Source: Incurvaria masculella
Lineage: Eukaryota; Arthropoda; Insecta; Lepidoptera; Incurvariidae
Length of the DNA: 64,000 bases
Assembly (NCBI GenBank): GCA_946894095.1
Contig: OX335656.1
Span: 635,001 to 699,000, forward strand
Reading direction: 5' to 3'
Each line of letters begins with the position of its first letter. The first letter of the stretch is position 1. Of the stretch, positions 22,901 to 34,900 are shown one piece after another. A program made the position numbers and the translations under genes. The notes beneath the pieces are model-generated. The model made no database searches, had not been told where the DNA came from, and saw only the letters and a program-made list of their open reading frames with translations.

Positions 22901-25900
22901 CCACACAACTTTTATACCCTGCTGGAGTCGTACTTAGAAGGCAGAATATTTCAAGTTATTTTCAACGAGAGTCGGTCAGAATTCCATGAAATAAGTGCTG
23001 GTGTCCCACAAGGATCAGTCCTGGGTCCAGTATTGTATGTACTATTTACTGCAGATCTACCAAATAGCCCCAACATCATCTCTGCTACGTTTGCAGATGA
23101 CACCGCAGCATTAAGTACTGACTCAAATCCTGATGCAGCTTCAGAAAAACTACAGACACATTTGAACCGTACAAATGAGTGGATGCAGAAATGGAGAATG
23201 AAAGCGAGTGCAACCAAATCTACCCACGTTACCTTCTCACTGAGAAATGGAAACTGCCCTCCTGTCAAGTTAGGCAACGAAACGTTACCACACTGCGATT
23301 CAGCTAGATACCTAGGTATACACCTTGACAGGCGACAGACATGGCGTATCCACATACAGAAAAAACGAGACGAATTAAACTCTCGCTTCAGATCCCTTCT
23401 ATGGTTGCTGGGAAGGCACACTAGACTCTCATTAAACAACAAACTACTGATCTACAAATCTATCCTGAAGCCAGTATGGACATACGGAATAGAGCTCTGG
23501 GGAACAGCCAGCAATTCGAACCTGGAAATCCTACAACGCTTTCAGAATAATGTGTTCCGCACAATCACAAACGCCCCATGGTTCGTGAAAACATCAGAAA
23601 CGCACGAATACCTGCAAATGCCAACAATAAAAGAGGAAATAAATAATGCCTCCAAACGCTACTCTAAACGACTAACGGTTCATGTCAACAAGCTGGCTGT
23701 AGCTCTTACAGATACTACAGATAATGTCAGAAGATTGAAGCGGCATGTTATTGCTAACCTAGACAAGAGAACATAAGATGCCTATACTTACAGACCACTC
23801 ATAAGAGATAGCCATCCAAAGGGAGCCACTATCTCATTCAAGTCTTCAAAGCACTCAAAAAATCTGCTTATAGTGTGCACTGACTGCAGATAGCCAAAAA
23901 AACCAAAAAAAAAAAAAAAAAATACTGAAAATAGAATACAGTTCGAAATGAACGATCAACGGTTTTCAAGCAACCATATGTTTATTGTCACCTTGAAACC
24001 TTGAACGCAGTGGACATACCTGTTGCACGAGCAGGTCGGTGTTGGCGGGGCTGCAGAACATCTTGGAGAGAGCCTCGCACGCGACCCCGATGCACTCGCG
24101 ACAACTCTTCATGGCCGTCTTCAGTCCGGCCACGCAGTCCGTTTGCGCGAGCGCCGTCACGCACAGCTAGAAACAACCCCAACGATTGTAAATCATTTTC
24201 ATAATCCTAGGAAACACACTTTGTAGGAATAGTCCTGAAATTCTGGCGCGTTTTTTGATATATCTTCTAATGTAAGGCTAAATCGCACAGTTTATGGTCT
24301 CTTGTAGACTACGGGTCAAAAACCTGGGTGTCCAGCTCAAATTGATATTCTTCATTGAGGATGTAAGTCACTTAATCATTCTTATATATTATGCTTGTAT
24401 CTATATCCGTATTTGCAGCTGACGCGTTAGCGGCGTTTCGTGTCCATTAAAACAATGTTTCCGTACGATTGGGCCATTACGGACTAAATCCTTAAGGTAC
24501 CCATAAACGGGCTACTAAAGTTGCTCAATTTGCAGCAATCTCTGTCGATTTCGTTGTCACGACAATATCCAGCTATCTCCGGCAACGTAGTTTATGGACA
24601 AGTATGGAACCATTCATGGGGCAATTAATTGCGAGCCAGCGCACGGATACTAGACAAATCGATAAACAACTCATCGGCGACACGAAAAATATGGAGCTTG
24701 AGGGATAATTGCCGAAAATGTATTGGGGTAGCTCTATATTGCTCCATATATTGCGCCACTATATTTGGCATAAGTTGCCCAGCTATTAATTGCCTCCAAA
24801 ATTGGCCGTTGACCTTTATGGATATGTGGTCGCTGTACCTGCGAGTCGGCGAGCGCCACCAGCACGGGCACGACGTGCAGCGGACACGCGGGCAGCAGGC
24901 GCGCCAGACGCGGCATCTCGCCTAGCTGCGCCGCCGCGTCGCCCAGCGCCGGGCGCGTCGCCAGCAGCGCGGCCAGCGCCCGCGAGCACATCTGCGACCG
25001 CGTGCTCTGCGCACACACACACCCACCCTCATACACACACTCACTAGGGTCGTCGTCATCTTCATGAAGTCAGCATCGGTAGCCTAGTGGAGTGATGACT
25101 TTCCAAACAATTGTGTTTTTTTTTATGTAAATGGACATGGATGGCTAATACCAGAATTACCGTCACATATTAGCCTAACATACCACATGGGAACTAGGTG
25201 CCATGCCAGCACCTTCCTTATATTGCTCGGCTAAAGCAACTATGGGCGTAGTTGGGTTTTGGATGGATAACTATTCGACTGTCGAGTCATATTGTGGGTC
25301 AGATTCTACGTGAAACTTTAGATTCCTTACTTACTAGGCAGTAGGGTTTATCCCACACAGCTGCAATGAAAACTATCCATACATTATTCCGTGTGCTCTG
25401 AGGAATCATAAAATGTGGTTTTGCAATCCTCGTTCTAGTGCCAAGCCTCGAAAAGCATCTGTCCACTATTGATCCATATAGCTAACATAAGATAGGAAAT
25501 ATACTTTTTCGTACAAAGCATCTACGTCGCTTATTCCAAGGAATGTGACATGTATACGACGATTATACATGTCACATTCCTTGTAAGATAGGAATGTCGT
25601 TTAGTTGCGAAGATGAGTAATGTCGGTGCGGACGCACCTGGCCGCCGTCCTTGGCGAGCGCAGAGAGTGTCTCGTGCAGCAGCTCCTGCAGGAAGCGCTT
25701 GGGGCTGCGCACCGCCCACTGTGGGTTCTGCAGGAACAGGCGCAAGTACACGCCGCCCACCACCACCTCGCCGGGCGGCGCCCACGCCACCCCCGCCGCC
25801 CCCGCCTCACCCTCCGCCCCCGCCGCCCCCAGCGCCGCCGCCGCCAACGGCGCGTTCGGCGAGCGCAGCTGCGTCGCCTGGTGTCTGCGGTAAACAGTTC

Positions 25901-28900
25901 ATGATCTTAGCATTTGCTAGTCGACATGCAGTATACTTTAAGGCATTGAGATTGTCGTGAAGGCAGTGGGACTCTGAGATATAAAAAATATATAAATATT
26001 ATTTCTTTGTCCATTGGCCAAGGTTGGCACACCAACTGCCAATTAAACAAACGAAATTGTCTTGTGGGCTCTGACGGTCCCCTGCCTCTAAATGTTGTCA
26101 GATTTGAATAAAAAAACATATGACTTATGAAAGCTTGATTATATGTCTTTATGTTTATATTTTTCGTAAATTTCTGTAGTTTCCAGTAAAAAAAAATCTA
26201 CCAATACCACCACTCGCTCTATACCCATAATTGGGATTTTCCTACAGTCCCTGCTCCCGTACTCTATGGCTATTCTAGCAGCTAATTTCAAAAGTGCATT
26301 GGGACTGGCTGATTATGTTTTTGTCCATATTACCAGATCAGCCTCGCATCCCAAAACACTCCAAAGGGATGTAGGGTTTCTATCGTCTTTACCATGGAGA
26401 ATGATCATCGGAGTTGCATAAAGCTATCCCGCTGTCCCCTTCTAACTTCACTCAACGCGCAAAAGGGAGAAAACGCACAAATTCACAGTAGATATTTCAA
26501 GAAAAAAGAACCCACCGATCCTCGAGATCCTTTATTTATACGGTCAGTAAACAATGGAATGAACTCCCTTCTGAAGTATTTCCACCAAAGTACAAACTGG
26601 GGTCCTCCAAACATGGTTTGAGAAGCACCTAGCCGGCCGGTTTTGGTTTTTTGCAGCCCCCCTGAAATTTAGAAATCCCATGTGCGTCGTCGGGCACCTA
26701 AAAAGGCGTACGCCATATGCCACGCTTAGCATTAAAACAAGACTAAGACAGGAGTCAACTCAAAACAGAACTGACTGGTCCTTGATGCGCGCGAGCTCGG
26801 CGGCGGCGGCGGCGCGCGCGTCGTCCCCCCACACCAGCTCGGGGTGCTCGTGGTTGGCGTCCAGCATGTGCACGGCGGCGCGCCCTCCGCTCGCCCCCGC
26901 GCCCGCGCCCGTGCCCGCCGCCATCGCGTCCGCGAACACCGGCGGCAGGTGGCGGCACACCGCTAGCCGCACCTACGGGGTGCGGCACTCGTGTTGTAGG
27001 AGGCGTGTCCATTCGACCGAGGTCATTTAAGAGCATGGAAGGACGGAACCATAGATGAATGAAGGCCTAGATGTTTCACCAAAAGATCAATGCGACGAAC
27101 AATAGATGGCGCAACTGCATGGATACACGTTTACGGCTATGGAAATAGGATGGCGCCACTTTTGTACCTAGAACTTGCGAAATAGCCAATAGATAGCGCT
27201 GTACAAACATAGGATTTATTCATAGATTAATAATACAAATTTGTTTCAAAGTTGGACAATATACAATTTTGAATCGATACACACATTTTTACAACCCATT
27301 ATATCAAATGACTTTTTAATAGATTGAAAGCAGTGAGTCTCATAGCTGCGCTATCTTTTGATGCAAACACTCTTTTAGTTGTAAATGATTTAATAGAAGT
27401 TAGCATCTTAGTTATACGTTTATTGCAATAGAAGGCCAGATTGCTTAACACATATTGTACGAAACTTCCGTCACTATGGCGTAAGTAAGTAATTATTAAT
27501 CTATGACGGAACTCATTTGTATGGCGGCAGGATAACTACGAGTTAGTGAAAAAGCAAATTAGTTCGCTTACGAATTAGGGACATTGAATTTTCGGTACAC
27601 TCATTTGAATCCTGTGAAGTTCTTACGTGTCATTGGAACTCAGGAACATCCATGGTGAACAAATTCGCTCCCTTTATGTATGTAAAAGTGGCTACGCTGC
27701 CCCGCCCCCGAACGAATTTCGGTTTCCACTCCCGACCATCCATGCTTGCTGTTTTGGAAAGTGATTTCAGGTGCAGTTACTATGTGATTGGACAATTTAA
27801 AGTTTTTCATGTACAATCTCTAAATTCCCTTTTAGTATACACTTGAAGTGCAACATTAACACACATTCTCTGTACCTAAAAATATTGGGCAAAACGAGTT
27901 CAATATCGGTCAACCTTTAGGTACCCAGAACTGAATATTCAGTTCTCAGCAGTCAGAAATGGCACCTATAAAAATTATTTGGATATGTTTCGATAATTGC
28001 TTGGAGAATATAGACAAGTCACCACCTAAAACTCCTAAACAATGATATTAAAACATTAGCAACAATTCGATGCATTTCAATCTGAGTCATTTTTACGTCA
28101 TGAACTCAAATTGCGTTCACTTCAGACCCAGAACTGACTCAATTCTGTTCTCGTATCCCTCACCTTGGGCCCGTGCAACTTGTCGGCCATCATGCGCGCA
28201 AGCAGGTCGGCGGCCGCCTCGCGCGCCTCCGGCACCTTCCCGTTGCAGAATAGCTCTAACAGGTACACCACCCCACCTGGAATGTCATTAAATTGTTATT
28301 ATTCTTTTTTATGAAGAACACAATTAACAGAAATAACTCGCATACTAATCCATTCCTCACCAGTTTCTGTAATGAATGAGAATTGAGAGACTGAGCTACA
28401 GAAAAGTGTTTCTCTCTGTGTTGTTTGTGGAATTTCACCACCTTTAGGTATGATATGACTTCATCTTGTTTTTAACGAGTGGCAAAGTGTCAAATTGACA
28501 TATTGACATAGACTAACAGTTTCATAACTGTTGCAACATGTCACTTGTTTAAGGAGTAACAACTAACGTGGAAATATGTTTAAACGACATTAAATGATTG
28601 GATTGTGTTATTAGTTATTGCTAATTTGTTGCCAATTACAGTTGACAGTTGGACTTAACATTTTCATCATAGAAAAGTTTTACGTTGTCATTCTCGCTCA
28701 CTATACAATAAAAATATTTTATATTTTAGGAACAAAAACGCAACAGTCCGAACCTTTCGTGAGCACCTCCTTGACAATCTTAGTGTTGACGACGAGCGCG
28801 TGCAGAGCCGTCAGCACGGAGAGGTCCTCCTCGGGCAGGCACGGCATGAGCGCCAGCAGGTGGCCCAGCACGCCGCTCGCCGCCACGTCCTCCACGCACT

Positions 28901-31900
28901 CGCGGTCGCCCGTCACCGCCAGCACGGCCGCCAGCGCCGCGCGCTGCAGCGCCGGCTGCCCGCGCGCCGACAGCAGCCCGAATATTAGCCCGAACTGCCC
29001 GATGCACTGGATCTCCACGCCTGCCAGCGGCGCATATAGTTAGGCTATGCTAGGCTAGGTTAGTTTATAGGCTAGGTTAGTTTATAGGCTAGGTTAGTTT
29101 ATAGGCTAGGTTAGTTTTTAGGCTAGGTAAGTTTATAAGCTAGGTTAGTAGTTATGCAACCTAACATGGATGGCTACTACAACACAACTACCGTGATGAT
29201 ATAAGTCCATTACACCACATTCCTGAAGGAATTAAGTGCCATGCCAAGACCTTACCTTTATGAGCACGGCTACACTAAGCTGGATCGAAAGCACGGACGA
29301 ATTTTCATTACCGCTTCGACCATATATTCATTCAATACAATGGTACCAAGCCGGGCGGGCTTAAACCCTACCACCTAGTAGGGGAAGAGGACCTCCAGTT
29401 TTACATGGATTCCGAAGCATGGAGCAGCTCGCATTCATGACGAAATGCACGCATCCAACTTAGAAAGAGAAAGAAAGTGTTACATGAACGGGGCGAGGAT
29501 TTGAACCCAGACCAGCGCCACTAGGCCACAAGCTGCTCAACTACGCTACCTTCTGTCAGAAGTAACAAAAGCATCATCAAAGTACAGTGAAAGAACGTTA
29601 GCAGGTTCAAGACGAGGCTAGGTTTGTGAACGACCACTCACCAGGGTTCTTAGTGATGACGTTAGCGAGCGCGGTGAGAGCAGCGACCATCTCGCCGACA
29701 CGCTGGCTATTCATCTCTTTGAGCGACTGCTCGTGCACAAACGCCAGCAGGTCCAGCACGAAGCCGGCTGGGTTCTAAAACCACCACATACATTTGTTAT
29801 TTTGTGTTTCTGTGGGACTATATCTATTTTCAGTTGACAATGCTCTCTCACTGGACTATTGGACAAGATGCTCGGTAAACACACTCTATCAAACCCTTAA
29901 GTAGCGAATTTAAACTGCATTGGCCACCAATCTCCATCTAAACTGCAAGGGTTTTTCATCATCGCGCCATTCGCTCCGTTTCCAGCGCTTAATCTTCTTT
30001 AGTATTGGTAAAGTAAATCCCAGCTTTTTAGCATACAATTATTTTTAGAATAAATCTCTATTCATATACAGGATGGTCCAAAAATCGTGGACCAAACGAA
30101 ACAGGGAGGTAGAGGGGGTTATTTGCAGAAAAAACTCTCTATGTGATAGGGTCCTATCTTGATCTCCTTAAAAGTTATGACAATTTGAATGTTTTTGAAT
30201 GATATTCCAAAATTTGTAAGAAGTAGGCAATTAAAAAAACGGGGCAACTTAAAAGAATAATAAATTGTGTATAATTAATTCTGGGAAATGTATCATTACT
30301 ACAAAAAATATTTTGTAACAGTAGGTATCACTTTTTAATAGTAATTGCATTTTATTCAATATTTTTTAAGCGTTACGAAAAATTATTTATAAATTTATGA
30401 CCTTACTGTGAAAAAATAATGTATGGCAAAAAAATGACCCGTTATCAAAAAAACTTGCCTATTTAATGCTGAATAAAATGTGGTATAAAACATTAGGTTT
30501 TTGTGGCAACTTTTTTTATAATAAATTTTTCTTCATAGCAAAGTCTAAATTAAGATTAATCAGAGGATATTAAAATAAAACATTATTAAATTCGTACATT
30601 TTATTTTCTACAAAAATTGTTCAAAATGCCTCCCTCTAGCAGCGATGCATGCACGACATCGTCTAATGAAATTATTTCTTAGTCTTCGAAATGCGTTTCT
30701 GTTGCGTTTTACATTTTCAATCGCTTTATCGATTTTAGCTATTAACTCTTGCACTGTTAAGTTTTCTTGTTGCTTTCTTTCTCTCAAACAAATATTAGAA
30801 GAGATAGAGCCGACTGTTTTTGCTATCTCTGTCGATACAAGTCATTATATGGAATAATATTATGGAAAACCCAGTCTGTTTTTTTTTACTAGGAATCCGC
30901 TAATTTACCTTAATTTAGGCTTTGCTATGAAGAAAAATGGATTTAAAAAAATGGTGCCACCAAAACCTAATGATTAATACCACATTTTATTCAGCATTAA
31001 ATAGACAAGTTTTTTTGATAACGGGTCATTTTTTTGGCCATACATTTTTTTTTCACAGTAAGGTCATAAAATTATAAAAAAAGTTTCGTAACGCTTAAAA
31101 AATATCGAATAAAATGCAATTACTATTAAAAAGTGATGCCTACTGTTACAAAATATTTTTTGTAGTAATGATACATTTCCCAGAATTAATTATACACAAT
31201 TTATTATTCTTTTAAGTTGCCCCCTTTTTTTTTAATTGCCTACTTCTTACAAATTTTGGAATATCATTCAAAAACATTCAAATTGTCATAACTTTTAAAG
31301 AGATCAAGATAGGACCCTATCACAGAGAGAGTTTTTTCTGCAAATAACCCCCTCTACCTCCCTGTTTCGTTTGGTCCACGATTTTTGGACCACCCTGTAT
31401 AACACTATCATATAAATCATTTCGGTAAAAAAATCTCTTAATGGATTAATATGCGAAATCAGCGCCATCTAGTAGTAGATATGTGAGAGAAATAGTAGAA
31501 TCTATTAATTGACGATTTCTACAGCATGATGGATTTTGCCACACAAAATGCTCGCTGAAATAAAAACTTTTGACTTTGCATTGTGTTAATTTGAATATAT
31601 CCAAAAAAATCTTGGGCTGAAATAACTGTCTAAATAGGTAAGCATTAGAGCAGTGGACATGTAATCCAAATGTTGCAGGTTTGAATCCTGCTGCAGACAA
31701 TGTCGAGACCAAAAACTTCCTCTGATTATTATCGAGATCTGATAACAACGCCTCAATGTAGATGTCATTGTAAAACCTGAAATTAATGAGATAGCGGTAA
31801 GGTCGTATCCATTAAATACATAAAAACACCACCGCCGTCGTGCATAATGGTCACTCACCTCGATGGGGAAGGTGGGCTGCTCGTTGTATATGGAGACGAA

Positions 31901-34900
31901 GACCCCGCCGACGACGAGCAGGCCCTCGTGCGCCGAGTAGCGGAACTCGGGCGCCACTATGGGCGCCGCGTCGTCGCCCTCCGCCGCCGCCATCTTGTGC
32001 CCGTCGAGGAAGTCGCCGAGCTCGGCGCGCGTGCTGTTGTCCCACACGAGGTACGGCGTCCGCCAGTTCGACGTCAGCATCTTCAGGAGCTGCGATGGGC
32101 ATTGTCTCTGGTCAGAGAGGTCTAAGAGATTTGTTTACTTACGTGCACCAACACCTGTGTGTACGTGTTAAGTTTCAGTTAATTTTTTTGTTAATTCAAA
32201 TTTATTTTTGTGTTGAATTTAAAATAATTTCTAGCTAGTTTTGGAAAGTTATCACTGTTTATGGCAGTTTGTTGAAAGAGCGTACTAATCGTGTTAGACA
32301 CTAAATGCTTTCATGGGTAGAAGTTGAAGCTATTACGATTCGTTTTTTTTTTTTGTGTACATCGATTGTGTTCACAAATCTGTCAGCCTCAGTGGCCCAG
32401 TGGCGCGACACTTCGGCAATCGCTCTCTGAAGTTAAGCAACGCTGGGTCCGGTCTGGCCTTGGATGGGTGACCATTCGACCGTTGAGAGAGGCTGGCCGT
32501 GGTTCGGATTCCACGTTAAGCTGTAGGTCCCCTTCCTTACTTACTAGGTGGTAGGGTTTATCCCGCCCGGGTTGGTACCATCGCATTGGATGAACGATGG
32601 TCGAAGCGGCAATGAAAATTGTCTGTGTCTTCCATCCAGTTCAATGTAGCCGTGCAATATAAGGAAGGTCCTGGCATGGCACCTAGTTCCCATGTGGTGT
32701 GTTGGGCTAATACCATGACAGAACTTGTGGTATTAGCCATCCATGTCCAGTCACTTAAAAAATATATATATATAGTTCCAAAGGTACAAGTAGAGTACAT
32801 CAGTGTCTTTTTGAATCACTGCAACATTTATTGAAATTTACCACATCAAATTTAACGCTTAAACATGTTGATCATATTTGGAATTTCTTCTATGAAAAGA
32901 TATCAACCTTCTGGGGAATTTAAATTCCGATGGGAAGGAATAACCCATAAAAATAGAAAGGACGAAGCAAAAGCTGAGCACCAAGAAGTGTATGTTGTCG
33001 AGAGCAGCCTGCCCTGGAACCGGAACCACCTCTCCGAAGAGTACTCCTGTATGTCCAAGGGGGCGAGCATAAAAATCCAGGTCCTTCAGACGGATGCCAC
33101 CTGAGTGTAGAGAGAGGCGCTGTGCAAGACTCGTCAGCCTCGGTAGTTCAGTGTGCGACGCCTTGCGAATCGATAAGCTGGGGCAGCACCTCCGAGCGCG
33201 GTTAGTTTCTGGATGGGTGACCATTTTCAACCGTCGAGGCTGGCCGTGGTTTGGATTTCTCGTAAAACTGTAGGTCCACCTTCTTGCTTACTAGGTAGTA
33301 GGGTTGATACCGCCCGGGTTGGTACCATCGCATTGAATGAACGATAGTCGAAGCGGCAATGAAAATTGTCCGTGTTTTCCTGGATGGAATGGATGTTCAA
33401 TGTAGCCGTGCATTATAAGGAAGGTCCTGGCATGGCAGCAAGTTTCCATGTAGTGTGTTAGGCTGATACGGTCAGTTCAGTATTAGCCATTCATGTCCAG
33501 TTACATAAAAAAAAAGACAGAAGACGTGCAAGCCCACCTCCGAAGGGTCCTCGTCGGCCATCTTGCCGCAGAGGTAGGGCGTGAGCAGTTTCTCGAGCGC
33601 GTCGCGGATGTGCGCGTCGTCCGGCGAGCTGTCCTCGTGCGGCGCGTAGCCGGCGAGCTTCCCGCACGCCGCTATCGACAGCTTCGCAAGCTGGTTCGCC
33701 ACCTCCTGCACGCGCACGCCACAAAATTTGCTTAGCCAGGCTCGCTATATATTACATTATATTATTATTGATACGCTAGCAGCTTTAAGCTAATGCACCT
33801 ATATCAAAACACTTATTTATTATATATTTTTTATGTTTTATATGATTGTCCAGATTATTTTTGAAGGAATTTACGGAGACTGCATTTACAAATTCACTGG
33901 GAAGACTGTTCCAAGATTCTACTACTCTGTTGGCAAGAAAGTGTCGTTGAAGGTTCTGCTTCGACCGATTGTGATACAGCTTTTTTGAGTGCCCTGTTAA
34001 TGTAATAGTTTATCACAGAACAAGACACTTACATAAACCCCTTATTTGAATGAATGCTCGAAATTCGCCATCACACCGAATATAATTTGCGTCGTGGCTA
34101 CATCGTTTGCCGTCACTTTTCCTCTGACGCCGGTTGCATTTGAACTTGAACTTTCAGTCTGACACATTGTTCATCTCAAAAATATTTCTTGCGACATTGA
34201 TTAAATTTATTAATGTAACTTGAAACTATTTGTAAACATTGCTAAACAGAGTGTGTAAGACTTATTTGACCCAGTACTGAATTAGTGAATTCGAAGGACC
34301 ATGAAGCGGACCAACTTGTTGCAGCCGCTGGGCTGCGTAGTGTCAGTTGAGTTTTCAATAGCTCAAATATGATGGCAGGAACCTAAAGGAAACTCTTTTA
34401 TTTAATGTTAACTTTTATTCGACCAGCACACAAATTTGCTCAGAAAGGTTAGGCCAGGAAACCAGCGTACGCTATTGGGTTTGGTATGATTGGTAAATTA
34501 TAATTACAGTGCCACCAAGGTAATGCGGCACGAACCAACGGTGGTGAGCCATCGACTTACGCCAGAAAGTAATTACTATGTTTACACCCTGTTTACACAA
34601 CAACGCGGAACATGCAGGAAATGCACCCATTCACTGTCGACATTCCAAAAATCAAGGGCAACCGATCCTCTAGGTCCTTTATCTATAGGGTCGGTAAACT
34701 ATGGAAAGCACTACCTGCAGAGTTATTTCCCCCAAATTACAACCTGGGATCCTTCAAACATGGTGTGAAGAAGCACTTGGCCGGCCGGCATGGTTTTTGC
34801 AACCCCCCTAAAAGTTCGAAAGCTCATGGGCGTCGTCAGGCACCTTAAGAGGTCCTGGCTTGCGCCATATGCCGCTCTTTACATAAAAAAAAGATATTAC

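Larger units (their letters stand above)
21717..23922 (+). mobile_element. Jockey-like non-LTR retrotransposon, 5' truncated, frameshifted
   Basis: Sense strand is plus, antisense to Rme-8, in the intron between exons 31 and 32. It holds the linker after the (missing) endonuclease, a reverse transcriptase, a short 3' UTR and a poly(A) run at 23905-23922. Reading continues through three frames, with breaks at the hairpin 22363-22402 and at a TATGG slip near 22585. It cannot make a full-length enzyme. No target duplication was identified. Confidence 0.9.

Noticed and set aside
25613..25960. Long proline/alanine/arginine-rich frames on the plus strand opposite Rme-8 exons 28-30
   Set aside because: They are antisense shadows of GC-rich coding sequence, with no motif and no independent start or splice context.
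29041..29153. Interstitial telomeric repeat of the insect type (TTAGG)n
   Set aside because: The unit is 17 bases; TAGGTTAG occurs within it but there is no TTAGG tandem.
32401..32480. A genuine 5S rRNA gene
   Set aside because: Only the internal promoter region is 5S-like. The ends do not match, and the sequence continues into the shared SINE body and poly(A).
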